This document shows positions 8,536-16,496 of a stretch of 64,000 nucleotides of DNA, piece by piece; the stretch's first letter is position 1, and every line of letters starts with the position of its first letter. The notes under the pieces are model-generated. The model had not been told where the DNA came from. It did not search any database and saw only the letters and a program-made list of their open reading frames with translations. Source of the stretch: Gaiellasilicea sp963794385 (GTDB lineage: Bacteria; Actinomycetota; Thermoleophilia; Gaiellales; Gaiellaceae); NCBI GenBank assembly GCA_963794385.1, contig CAWCDT010000007.1:211806-275805 (forward strand). The letters run 5' to 3'. A program made the position numbers and the translations under genes.

Positions 8536-8745
8536 ATGCATTCCTCCCTCACCTCCGATCTTCTCCACCAGCTCACCCACGACCGGCAGCAGAGTCTGCA
8601 GGCGTCGGCAGCCGCCCGCAGGCTCACCGGCGTCGACCCGGCCCGCAGGCGAATGGCGCGATCTCTCCGGCGCGCCGCGGACCGGCTCGACGCGGCAACC
8701 GCCGCTTCCGGCCAGGTGAGCTCGGCACTTCCCGGACGCGGCTAG
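8536..8745 (+). CDS. small hypothetical protein
   Basis: The 69-residue, Arg- and Ala-rich protein (LTHDRQQSLQASAAARRL, then RRMARSLRRAADRLDAAT) probably forms two amphipathic helices. It has no recognisable domain. The ORF is supported by a promoter with an embedded inverted repeat 40-65 bp upstream and by an intergenic terminator hairpin that overlaps its 3' end. It is divergent from the ArsR-type regulator and may be under its control. Confidence 0.55.
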   Translation: MHSSLTSDLLHQLTHDRQQSLQASAAARRLTGVDPARRRMARSLRRAADRLDAATAASGQVSSALPGRG

Positions 8746-8759
8746 CCCGCGTCCGGGAA
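8729..8759. terminator. bidirectional terminator-like hairpin
   Basis: A perfect 13-bp stem TTCCCGGACGCGG / CCGCGTCCGGGAA with a 5-nt loop CTAGC lies between the convergent 69-aa ORF and the hydrolase gene. It has no clear T-run on either side. Confidence 0.6.
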
Positions 8760-8761
8760 TG

Positions 8762-9484
8762 TCAACGCTCCGCGAGAAAGGCCTCGACGAGCGCCCTCGC
8801 CCGGCTCGACCCGGCGACGAGGCCGACGCCGTGGAGCGTGCCGGGCAGCACTTCGATGCGCTTGTCCGCCGAGGCCGTCGCCGCGTGCATCGCCTCCGCG
8901 TCCTGCGAGAAGTCGTAGCCCGCGTTGTCGTCGCCCTCCGCGGCCAGGTAGAGCACCGGCACGCGTAGCCGGGGCGCCGTCGCGGCCGCGTCCAGGCCGC
9001 GGAAGCGGGCCGGGGACGAGATGCTGACGACGCCGTCGACCGGCGGCTTCACATTTGCGCCGGCGACGAGCGAGGCGATCCCGCCCATCGAGGCGCCGAC
9101 GAGGAAGACCTTGCGCTTGCCGAGCCGGCGCATCTCCTTCACCGCGGCGGCGAGATCCGCGGCGAGCCGGTTCGCGGCGGCACCGGTCCTGGCGCTGCGA
9201 GAAGCCGGAGCCGCGGAAGTCGATCGGGAAGGCGAAGTAGCCCTTGGCCGCGAGTCGGCGCGCATACGGCAGCCACTCGCAGAGGTCGCCGTCGGACTGG
9301 TGCGCGAGGATGACCGCGGTAGTTCCTTTCCCGAAGCGGTGACCGACGAGCTTCGTCCTGTCCGCAGCGTAGAACCAGAGCTCGCCGCCGCGGACGCACT
9401 GATGCTTCGACCGCTCCGTTCCGGCGCCCGCCGCCGAAACGCGGTCACCGCCACCAGCGCGAGGAGCAGGAGCGCGCGTCTCAC
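8762..9484 (-). pseudogene. secreted alpha/beta-hydrolase, two frameshifts
   Basis: Homologous segments alternate between two frames. A signal peptide (MRRALLLLALVAVTA) starts at ATG 9484. The next segment is one frame over (CVRGGELWFYAADRTKLVGH, AVILAHQSDGDLCEWLPYAR, PIDFRGSGFS). Then the original frame returns (RLAADLAAAVKEMRRLG, FLVGASMGGIASLVAG with the nucleophile Ser, and LPGTLHGVGL with the catalytic His). The shifts fall near 9440 and 9190 and compensate each other. The reconstructed product is a secreted dienelactone-hydrolase-like esterase of about 240 residues. It diverges from the PadR regulator, which may control it. Sequencing error and genuine decay are both possible. Confidence 0.7.
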
Positions 9485-9510
9485 GCCACGAACGTCTAAC
9501 AGGCCTGATA

Positions 9511-9520
9511 TGACATGTCA
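9511..9520. promoter_or_regulatory. palindrome at PadR start codon
   Basis: The perfect palindrome TGACATGTCA overlaps the padR start codon (ATG at 9515) in the 30-bp gap between two divergent genes. A related half-site TTGACAGGT follows. PadR proteins often bind ATGT/ACAT dyads at their own promoter, so this is a candidate operator on position and symmetry alone. Confidence 0.35.
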
Positions 9521-10048
9521 AGATTGACAGGTACGCTGGGCCACGCGCTGCTCGGGCTGCTCGCCGAGCGCCCCCGAACGGGCTACGGGCTGCTCAAGCA
9601 CTTCGAGCAGTCGCTCGCGTACGCGTGGCCTGCAAGCCACAGCCAGATCTATCCGGAGCTGGCGAGGCTGCGCGCGGCCGGACTGATCCGCGAGGGCGAA
9701 TCGCTGCCGCGCGGCGGCCGCCCGTACGAGCTGACGGAGACCGGCCGCGCCGAGGTGCGCCGCTGGCTCCGCGAGACCGAGCCGTCGCGGACGGTCCGAA
9801 ACGAGGCCGCGCTGCGGCTCTTCTTCCTCTGGCTGCTCGAGCCGGAGGAGGCGGAGGCATACCTCCAGGGCGAGGCGGAGCGTGCCCGCACCGTCCTGGC
9901 CGAGCTGGAGGCGATCGCCGAGCAGGAGGACCCGGACTCGCCCAAGCAGCGTGCCTACCGGGTCGCGCTCGAGCTCGGCCTGCGCACGACCCGGGCACGA
10001 CTCGAGTGGGCCGAGTGGGCCGCCAACCAGGTCAGATCGCGTCGGTGA
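9515..10048 (+). CDS. PadR-family transcriptional regulator
   Basis: The 177-residue regulator has a PadR N-terminal winged helix at residues 5-80: LGHALLGLLAERPRTGYGLL, SHSQIYPELARLRAAGLI and GGRPYELTETGRAEVRRWL. A C-terminal helical dimerisation region follows (residues 95-170, rich in Glu, Ala and Arg). PadR proteins repress detoxification or efflux genes and are released by small ligands. It is divergent from the secreted hydrolase gene and upstream of a glyoxalase gene, either of which may be its target. Confidence 0.92.
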   Translation: MSRLTGTLGHALLGLLAERPRTGYGLLKHFEQSLAYAWPASHSQIYPELARLRAAGLIREGESLPRGGRPYELTETGRAEVRRWLRETEPSRTVRNEAALRLFFLWLLEPEEAEAYLQGEAERARTVLAELEAIAEQEDPDSPKQRAYRVALELGLRTTRARLEWAEWAANQVRSRR

Positions 10049-10096
10049 GGCCGTAGTCTTCGCCGAACGTCGCCACGACCGCGGAGGAACGCACAC

Positions 10097-10474
10097 ATGG
10101 AGCTCATCCACACCTGCTACCGGATCACCGACATCGACCGCTCGGTCGCCTTCTACTCCGCCCTCGGCTTCGAAGAGCGGCACCGGATGCCGATCCGCGA
10201 GGAGGCGATCAACGTCTTCATGGGCCTGCCCGGCGACGGCGAACGACTCGAGCTGACGTACAACTTCGGCGTCGACTCCTACGAGATCGGGACCGGGTAC
10301 GGCCACATCGCGATCACCGTCGACGACATGGATGCGACGCTGGAGCGGCTCGCGGCGCAGGGGATCGAGCCCGAGCGGCCCAAGTACCAGGTGCGCGAGG
10401 GAGGCTCCTTCATCGCGTTCGTCCGCGACCCGGACGGTTACCGGGTCGAGCTGATCGAGCGTTCCCGCTCCTGA
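10097..10474 (+). CDS. lactoylglutathione lyase-like VOC protein
   Basis: The 125-residue protein has the glyoxalase I layout in miniature: LIHTCYRITDIDRSVAFYSALGF at the N-terminus, GYGHIAITVDDMDATLERL in the middle and FVRDPDGYRVELIERS at the end. Metal-ligand His and Glu residues sit at the expected places. Actinobacteria usually lack glutathione, so the substrate is probably another thiol adduct or a different metabolite. The true substrate is unknown. It follows padR by 48 bp. Confidence 0.88.
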   Translation: MELIHTCYRITDIDRSVAFYSALGFEERHRMPIREEAINVFMGLPGDGERLELTYNFGVDSYEIGTGYGHIAITVDDMDATLERLAAQGIEPERPKYQVREGGSFIAFVRDPDGYRVELIERSRS

Positions 10475-11143
10475 CTCCGTCGCGCGGCGCGTCGACGCAA
10501 CCGCCGCTCTACGGCCCGCGGCAGTCGCGCTTCGCCCGCTACCTCGAGCGGCGGGAGCGGCGTCGGCCCGACCCGGTCGCGCGCGAGCTTCGACGACGGC
10601 TGCTCGCGGGGTCTGCGCGGACGCGTGGTCGAGGTCGGTTGCGGCGACGGCCGCTCGTTCGAGCACTACCCGTCAGCGGTCGAGCGTCTGCTCGCCGTCG
10701 AGCCCGACGCGCTCGCACGCGCCGACGCCGGCACGCGAGCGCAGGACGCCTCGGTTCCGATCGACGTCGTTGCCGGAATCGCCGATGCGGTTCCGGCCGA
10801 GGACGGCGCCTTCGATGCAGCCGTCGTGATGGGAGTCCTCTGCACGGTTCCCGACCCCGCCCGGGCGCTTGCTGAGCTCCTGCGCGTGCTCGTTCCCGGC
10901 GGCGAGCTCCGCTTCTGGGAGCACGTCGGCTCGGAGCGGGCCTCCTTCCGCGGGCTCCAGCATGCCGTCGACACGCTCTTCTGGACGCGGGCGCTCGGCG
11001 GCTGTCGGACGACCCGCGACACGGAGGCGTCGATTCGCGCGGCCGGATTCAGGATCGTCTCACTCGACCGCGGGTTCCACTCCTCGTCCGTCCTCACGAT
11101 CACGTCGGCGCCCTACGTGCTCGGCGTCGCGCGCCGGCCCTAG
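10471..11143 (+). CDS. SAM-dependent methyltransferase, frameshifted
   Basis: The class I methyltransferase signature VVEVGCGDGRSFEHYP begins at about 10625 and continues to ADAVPAEDGAFDAAVVMGVL and LVPGGELRFWEH, ending at 11143. The N-terminal part (GPRQSRFARYLERRERRR, then DPVARELRRRLLAG) is in a different frame and joins at a G-rich stretch near 10610. No ATG, GTG or TTG precedes the N-terminal part, so the start is unresolved and given here as the CTG overlapping the glyoxalase stop. The substrate is unknown; the family includes small-molecule methylases related to UbiE. Confidence 0.7.
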
Positions 11144-11147
11144 CCCC

Positions 11148-11685
11148 GTGCCACGACAGATCGCCCTTCTCCGCGGCATCAACCTCGCGAGCAAGCGACG
11201 GGTCGCGATGGCCGATCTGCGCGAGCTGCTCGAAGGCCACGGCTACGAGAGACGTTCGCACGCACCTGCAGAGCGGCAACGTCGTCCTCTCGAGCACGCT
11301 GTCGCCGCGACAGCTCGAGCGGACGCTCGAACGGCAGCTGGCCGAGCGCTTCGGCTTCGACATCTCGGTGCTCGTGCGCACCCGGGCCGAGCTGGCGAAG
11401 GTGGTCGAGCGCAACCCGCTCGGGAAGGTTGCGACGGACGGATCCCGCCACGTCGTCAGCTTCCTCTCGCGGCGGCTGCCGGCCGCCGTCGCGCGCGAGC
11501 TCGAGGCCGCGGACGTCGCGCCGGAGCGAGTGGCGATCAGCGGCCGCGAGATCTACGCCTGGTACCCGAACGGCATCCAGCGCTCGCCCCTCGGGAAGCT
11601 CCTCGACGACTCGCGTCTCGGAGTCGTCTCGACCGCGCGCAACTGGAACACCGTCGTCAAGCTGCTCGAGCTCGCGAGCGAGTGA
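11148..11685 (+). CDS. DUF1697 family protein, frameshifted
   Basis: GTG 11148 opens PRQIALLRGINLASKRRVAM and DLRELLEGHGYE, the typical DUF1697 N-terminus. A one-base shift near 11250 moves the rest (VRTHLQSGNVVLSS, VLVRTRAELAKVVERNPL, YAWYPNGIQRSPLGKLL and TARNWNTVVKLLELA) into another frame, which ends at 11685. All family landmarks are present once the frames are joined. The reconstructed protein is about 178 residues. DUF1697 proteins have no established biochemical function. Confidence 0.8.
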
Positions 11686-11710
11686 AGGGGCGCCCGGAGG
11701 CGCCCCTTCA
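11683..11710. terminator. bidirectional terminator hairpin
   Basis: A perfect 12-bp stem TGAAGGGGCGCC / GGCGCCCCTTCA with loop CGGA sits between the convergent DUF1697 and glycoside hydrolase genes. It includes the DUF1697 stop codon. Confidence 0.7.
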
Positions 11711-11716
11711 GCCGGC

Positions 11717-13852
11717 CTAGGAGACGGGCACCGTCGTCAGCGCGAACGCGGCGTGGAGCGGCACCTCGAAGCGGGCGACGCCGGCTGCGTCCGTCGTGAC
11801 CGTGCCGGCGAGCGAGTTCTCGCCGTTCCCGGCCGCGTTCCAGACCGCCAGGTTGAACGCCTTTTTCGCCGGCAGGCCGCCGATGCTGTATTGGGACGGC
11901 GGGTCGGCGGAGACGCCGTTCAGCGCCCTGCCGTTCGTGTCGAGGCCGAGGATGGACAGCTCACCGTCCGGACCTGCGTAGGCCGCGATCTCCTGCTCAG
12001 GCGTGTCCTTGCTCGAGTGGCCCTCGATCCCGTACGTGTCGACGGTCCAGTCGCTCGCGTCCCACGGGCCGACGCTGACGACCTGCCAGCCCGGCACCGT
12101 CGTATGGAAGAGCAGCGCGAGCGAGTGGTACGAGGGCGTCAGGAACGAGCCCTCCGTCGGTGGAGCGATCGTCCAGTACACCTGCGGCGGAACGAGTGTC
12201 CGGTCGTAGACGCCCCAGTAGGCGTCCCACTTCGCCGCGCCAACATAGCCGAGTTGCGCAGAGGCGACGGCAAACCAGAACTGCTGGAAGCCGCCGATGT
12301 TCGTGCGCCAGATCTCCGGGCACGAGGGATCGGCTGCGTAGTACGTGTTCGCGATCGACGGCTTGCCGGCGCACGTCGCGATCCCGCGGATGCCGTACTC
12401 CATCATGTAGGTCGGCTTCCGCTGCTCCGGCGGAATCACCTCGTTCAGTAGGTGCCAGATGTCTCGGAGCCGGTACTCGAGCCGTCCCGTGTCGTTGTAG
12501 AACCAGTACACGTGCTGGCCCCAGGCGTCGAGGACGTCGCCCATGTTGGCCGCGATCCACTGCATCCAGACGTAGTGCGTCCGCGTCGGGACGCCTGCGT
12601 TCTCGACCAGGCCGGGGCCCATGAGGCGGATGTGGTCGCGGAGGCCGCGGGCCCGGAGCTGCTCGTCCAGGGTCCGCACGAGCACGTTGTACTCCGCGAG
12701 CGACACCGCGGCCGTCCCCCCGGAATTCGGCTCGTTGCCGACCTCGGCCCAGCGCACGTTCGTGAGGCCGTGGTTGCGGACGAGGTCCTCGAGCACGTCG
12801 GCGAACTTCGCCATGTCCGGCCCGGGCGTGGACCTCGCGTTCGCGAGACTCTGGAAGCTGATGTCGATCGTCGCGCCGGCCTCCTGCGCCAGGCGGACGA
12901 CCTTTACGAACGACGCGTAGTTCTGCTCCCATAGCGGTGACGGGAAGCGGCCGTCCCGGTTCCCGTCCCAGCTGTCGTTGTAGAAGACGCGGACGATGTG
13001 CGGCTGGAGCGCCTTCGCCTTGGCCTCGAAGTCGCCGTAGCCGGTCCCGGCGGGCCACGGCGTGATCGGGGCGTAGACGTGGTTGTTGAACTGGGCGCCG
13101 TAGCCGCCCAGGCTCGGGACGAGGACGTTCGCGCGCACGAGCTCGTGCTTGGTGACTTCGATCTGCCGCGTCCGTGAGTTGTTCGTCGCGTCGGTCTCGT
13201 ACGGGTCGGCGCCCTCGATGCGCACGGTCAGCTCGGAGGACATCGCGGACTCGAGCTTCACGCCCTCGAAGGTCACCGACTTCGTCCCGCCGGCGCCGAG
13301 GGTCACCGTCTTCGGTTCCGCGAGCGGCGTCGGGCCGAGCATGAGGGTGAGACTCGCTTTCGCTCCAGTCTCCCCGTTCAGCTCGTCGACGTCGGCGACG
13401 ACGTCGACCGGGCGCGTCGTCAGCGTCTGCGGGGGCGCGTGCACGGCCGCGACGACGAGATCGGGCCGGAGCTTCGCGGTCGCCTCACCGCGGAGAACCA
13501 CGGTCCGGGACGACGGCTCCCCGCGCACCTGCACCTTCACTCCCACCGCCGCGCCACGCTCGAGCGGCCCGAGCTCGATCGTCGCAACGCCGTTCGGCGC
13601 CGGCACGTCGTTCAGGTTCAGGATCTTCTCGTCGGCGACAGCCGACCGAAGTGACACGTGCACGTGCTCGAACGACTGCGCACCGACGGAGCCCGCGGCA
13701 GCGTCGACGTCGATCGTCAGCTCGCCTCCCTGCGGACCGGTCAGTACGCTCACGTCGATCGCGTACGGGGACGACGGCTGCGCGGCACTGTCGGCCGCAC
13801 CCGAAGCGGCGAAGAGGATCGCCGCGAATACCGCTGCTACGTAGCCCTGCAT
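11717..13852 (-). CDS. secreted glycoside hydrolase-like protein (clan GH-A type)
   Basis: This is a 711-residue exported protein. ATG 13852 is preferred over ATG 13858 because AAGGAGG (13861-13867 on this strand) is 8 nt upstream of the former and only 2 nt from the latter. A signal peptide (MQGYVAAVFAAILFAASG) is followed by about 250 residues of beta-sandwich, including a CARDB-like segment ending DATNNSRTRQIEV. A TIM-barrel catalytic domain then begins at VRVFYNDSWDGNRDG. Its NVRWAEVGNEPNSGG supplies the acid/base Glu and KPTYMMEYGIRG the probable nucleophile Glu, as in GH39/GH5-type retaining enzymes. The substrate is unknown. Confidence 0.8.
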   Translation of the reverse strand: MQGYVAAVFAAILFAASGAADSAAQPSSPYAIDVSVLTGPQGGELTIDVDAAAGSVGAQSFEHVHVSLRSAVADEKILNLNDVPAPNGVATIELGPLERGAAVGVKVQVRGEPSSRTVVLRGEATAKLRPDLVVAAVHAPPQTLTTRPVDVVADVDELNGETGAKASLTLMLGPTPLAEPKTVTLGAGGTKSVTFEGVKLESAMSSELTVRIEGADPYETDATNNSRTRQIEVTKHELVRANVLVPSLGGYGAQFNNHVYAPITPWPAGTGYGDFEAKAKALQPHIVRVFYNDSWDGNRDGRFPSPLWEQNYASFVKVVRLAQEAGATIDISFQSLANARSTPGPDMAKFADVLEDLVRNHGLTNVRWAEVGNEPNSGGTAAVSLAEYNVLVRTLDEQLRARGLRDHIRLMGPGLVENAGVPTRTHYVWMQWIAANMGDVLDAWGQHVYWFYNDTGRLEYRLRDIWHLLNEVIPPEQRKPTYMMEYGIRGIATCAGKPSIANTYYAADPSCPEIWRTNIGGFQQFWFAVASAQLGYVGAAKWDAYWGVYDRTLVPPQVYWTIAPPTEGSFLTPSYHSLALLFHTTVPGWQVVSVGPWDASDWTVDTYGIEGHSSKDTPEQEIAAYAGPDGELSILGLDTNGRALNGVSADPPSQYSIGGLPAKKAFNLAVWNAAGNGENSLAGTVTTDAAGVARFEVPLHAAFALTTVPVS

Positions 13853-13946
13853 CTTCATCTCCTCCTTGACGACTGAGGAGACGTTGCGCTTCGTCGCTAA
13901 CGCGGCGCTAACCGCGCGCTCACGCCCGCGTGATAGAACCGTTCTC

Positions 13947-14525
13947 GTGCTCGAAACCGGCAGCCAGCCCGCCGCGCGGCACCTCGAGCGGGAGGAGCTC
14001 GAGGCGGGTCTCGACGAGATCCTGAGCTCACCTGCGGCCGAGGGAACCGTCGAGCTGATCGCGCGCCGGCCCGCGGAGGGAGAGCGAGAGGTGCTCGAAG
14101 AGGCGACGCTCGACCTCGCGGTCGGCCTCGTCGGCGACAGCTGGAGCACGCGTGGTAGCAGCCGGACGCCGGACGGCTCGGCCAATCCGAACGCCCAGCT
14201 GACCCTGATGAACGCCCGCGCGATCGACCTCGTCGCCGCCGGCGACCGAGAGCGCTGGGCGCTCGCCGGAGACCAGCTCTACGTCGACTTCGACCTGACC
14301 GCCGCGAACCTGCCGCCCGGCACGAGGCTCGAGCTCGGCTCGGCCGTGATCGAGGTGAGCTCCGAGCCGCACACCGGCTGCGCGAAGTTCCACGCCCGCT
14401 TCGGCGGCGCGGCCCACCAGTTCGTCAACACGAGGGCACACCGAGGCCTGAATCTGCGCGGCATCAACGCATTCATCGTCGAACCCGGCGCGGTCCGGAG
14501 CGGCGACACGATTCGCAAGCTGTAG
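13947..14525 (+). CDS. MOSC domain-containing protein
   Basis: The 192-residue form starts at GTG 13947. An upstream TTG at 13866 would add 27 residues that overlap the hydrolase leader and look non-native. The sequence contains LEEATLDLAVGLVGDSW, LTLMNARAIDLVA, WALAGDQLYVDFDL, LELGSAVIEVSSEPHTGCAKF (the conserved MOSC Cys) and GINAFIVEPGAVRSGDTI. The layout matches the stand-alone MOSC proteins of actinobacteria. A role in molybdenum-cofactor or N-oxide chemistry is inferred from the family. It is unrelated in detail to the MOSC protein at 862-1512. Confidence 0.85.
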   Translation: MLETGSQPAARHLEREELEAGLDEILSSPAAEGTVELIARRPAEGEREVLEEATLDLAVGLVGDSWSTRGSSRTPDGSANPNAQLTLMNARAIDLVAAGDRERWALAGDQLYVDFDLTAANLPPGTRLELGSAVIEVSSEPHTGCAKFHARFGGAAHQFVNTRAHRGLNLRGINAFIVEPGAVRSGDTIRKL

Positions 14526-14543
14526 GTCCGGAGCGAGTCGCCG

Positions 14544-15587
14544 GTGCGGTCGCGGCGCGTGATCACGGTGGTCGGCTGTCACGCCGGCGGCGAGGTCGGC
14601 AACGTCGTCGTCGGTGGTGTCTTGCCGCCCCCCGGTGCGACGGTGCTCGAGCAGATGCAGGCGCTGCAGCGCGAGGGCGACGGCCTGCGACGGCTGCTCC
14701 TGCGCGAGCCGCGGGGCAGCGTCGCCTGTCACGCCAACCTCGTCGTCCCCGCGACGCGGCCCGACTGCGACGCGGGCTTCATCATCATGGAGCCGACCGA
14801 GTATCCGGCCATGTCCGGCTCGAACGCGATCTGTACGACGACGGTTCTGCTCGAGACCGGGATGATCGAGCTGCGCGAGCCCGAGACCGTCGTCCGGCTC
14901 GAGGCGCCGGGCGGGGTCGTCGAGGCGCGTGCGTCCTGCCGCGACGGCCGCTGCGAGAGCGTCGAGCTGACGAACGTGCCTTCCTTCGTCGACCGGCTCG
15001 ATATCCCGCTCGAGGTCGAGGGAATCGGCACCGTGACCGTCGACGTCGCCTACGGCGGCATGTGGTATGCGATCGCCGACGCGCAGGCGCTCGGGTTCGC
15101 GCTCGAGCCAGCCGAGGCGCGCGACCTCTCCCTCACTGGGGAACGGATCCGCGCTGCGGCGCGCGAGCAGGTTCCCTGCACGCATCCGGAGAGCCCCGCG
15201 ATCGCAGGCGTGAGCATCGTGCAGCTCGCGGCGCCGTGGCAGGGCATCGGTTCGGTGACGCGGAACGCTGTCGTCGTCGCGCCCGGCCGGCTCGACCGGT
15301 CGGCGACGGGGACCGGGCTGTCGGCACGGATGGCGGTCCTGCACGCGCGGGGCCTGATGGGAGTAGGCGACGGAATGACGCATGCGTCCCCGCTCGGCTC
15401 GACCTTCGACGGGCGCATCGTCGCAGAGACACGGGTCGGAGATCGTCCGGCGATCGTGCCTGCGATCCGCGGCAGCGCCTGGATCACCGGCGTCTTCCAG
15501 CTCTACGTCGACCCGGACGATCCCTTCCCCGAGGGGTACGTGCTGTCGGACACGTGGGGCGTCAGCGGCCTCGATACACAGGCCTGA
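14544..15587 (+). CDS. proline racemase-family protein with substituted catalytic cysteines
   Basis: The 347-residue protein is a full-length proline racemase / hydroxyproline epimerase homologue: VVGCHAGGEVGNVVVGG, MEPTEYPAMSGSNAIC, YGGMWYAIADA and GRLDRSATGTGLSARMAV. The first catalytic Cys (MCGH in true racemases) is Ser91. The second (DRSPCGTG) is Thr255, in DRSATGTG. Two-Cys and Ser/Cys enzymes racemise or epimerise, and Cys/Thr enzymes dehydrate trans-3-hydroxyproline. A Ser/Thr pair fits none of these, so a dehydratase-like or new activity is possible. It follows the MOSC gene by 18 bp. Confidence 0.9.
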   Translation: MRSRRVITVVGCHAGGEVGNVVVGGVLPPPGATVLEQMQALQREGDGLRRLLLREPRGSVACHANLVVPATRPDCDAGFIIMEPTEYPAMSGSNAICTTTVLLETGMIELREPETVVRLEAPGGVVEARASCRDGRCESVELTNVPSFVDRLDIPLEVEGIGTVTVDVAYGGMWYAIADAQALGFALEPAEARDLSLTGERIRAAAREQVPCTHPESPAIAGVSIVQLAAPWQGIGSVTRNAVVVAPGRLDRSATGTGLSARMAVLHARGLMGVGDGMTHASPLGSTFDGRIVAETRVGDRPAIVPAIRGSAWITGVFQLYVDPDDPFPEGYVLSDTWGVSGLDTQA

Positions 15588-15807
15588 GCGGCATGTGGAA
15601 CCTGGTTTGCAATCAGGGCTTGCCCGCGTTGAAACGGTCGTCACTCCGGCCGACCGAAGCGGTGGGAAAGATCCTCCTCGTGCCGACGGCGGTTCGGCCA
15701 CGCGGCCGATGCCCTGCCGGTTGCCCGACCGTACTGTGGAAACGTAGTCAGACGGCCGGTTCCGAGGCGGCCCCCGAACGAGCTCAACCGTCCCGAAAGG
15801 ACATGCC

Positions 15808-16342
15808 ATGCCTGTCAAAGTCGGAGCGCCCGCTCCCGCCGTCGTCTCGGAGTCCTACCAGCGCGGCGACGGACGGGCCCCTGCACGTCGACCTCGAGGA
15901 CTATCGCGGTCGCTGGATCGTCCTCTTCTTCTATCCGCGCGACTTCACGTTCGTCTGCCCGACCGAGCTGCACGCGTTCGCCGAGCTCGAGCCCGCCTTC
16001 GCCGCGGAGGACGCGGTCGTGATCGCCGCCAGCACCGACAGCTACTGGAGCCACAAGGCGTGGTTCGAGTCGCACCCCCTGCTCGCCGGGATCGAGTATC
16101 CCGTCATCGCGGACACCGCACACGAGCTCGCGGACGCGTTCGGCGTTCTGGAGGTCGACGGATCCGCGCTGCGCGGCACGTTCGTCATCGATCCGGACGG
16201 CATCCTCCGCCACGCAAGCGTGACCGATCAGAGCGTCGGCCGCAGCCCCGACGAGACGCTGCGGATCCTCCAGGCGTTGCGCACGGTGGCGCTCTGCCCG
16301 GTCGCCTGGACGCCTGGCCAGCCGACCCTCAAGGCCGCCTGA
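15808..16342 (+). CDS. AhpC/TSA-family peroxiredoxin, frameshifted
   Basis: ATG 15808 follows GAAAGGAC and begins MPVKVGAPAPAVVSESYQRG. Near 15870 the frame changes, and the rest of a typical 1- or 2-Cys peroxiredoxin follows: LEDYRGRWIVLFFYPRDFTF, then VCPTELHAF with the peroxidatic Cys. IAASTDSYWSHKAWF, LRGTFVIDPDGILRH and RTVALCPVAW (possible resolving Cys) come next. The reconstructed protein has about 178 residues and reduces peroxides in the cytoplasm. It is followed at 32 bp by a 29-codon ORF with a good ribosome binding site. Confidence 0.82.
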
Positions 16343-16374
16343 ACACCGGCCCCGGCGACGAAAGGAGAACCGTC

Positions 16375-16464
16375 ATGACCCTCGCGCTCAACCGCTTTGC
16401 ACCGCGCCGGTCCCGGCTCGTCCGCCGCCGGCGCTGGTTGATCTGGCAGCCTGCCGCTCTGTGA
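16375..16464 (+). CDS. 29-residue arginine-rich peptide
   Basis: ATG 16375 stands 7 nt after AGGAG (16363-16367) and opens a 29-codon frame ending TGA 16464. The peptide has a basic core (FAPRRSRLVRRRRWLIWQP) with seven Arg and two Trp. It sits directly behind the peroxiredoxin gene on the same strand, so it may be co-transcribed. No family is recognised. The strong Shine-Dalgarno is the main support. Confidence 0.4.
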   Translation: MTLALNRFAPRRSRLVRRRRWLIWQPAAL

Positions 16465-16496
16465 GAAAGGCCGAGTTCGGCTTCGCGGCACCCCAA

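Noticed and set aside
13853..14185. N-terminal extension of the glycoside hydrolase frame
   Set aside because: The extension is antisense to the MOSC gene and lacks a signal peptide. AAGGAGG before ATG 13852 and the hydrophobic leader fix the start there.
14028..15818. A 596-codon minus-strand ORF opposite the MOSC and proline-racemase genes
   Set aside because: Composition is His/Arg/Asp-rich antisense shadow with no domain. The plus strand has clear homologues.
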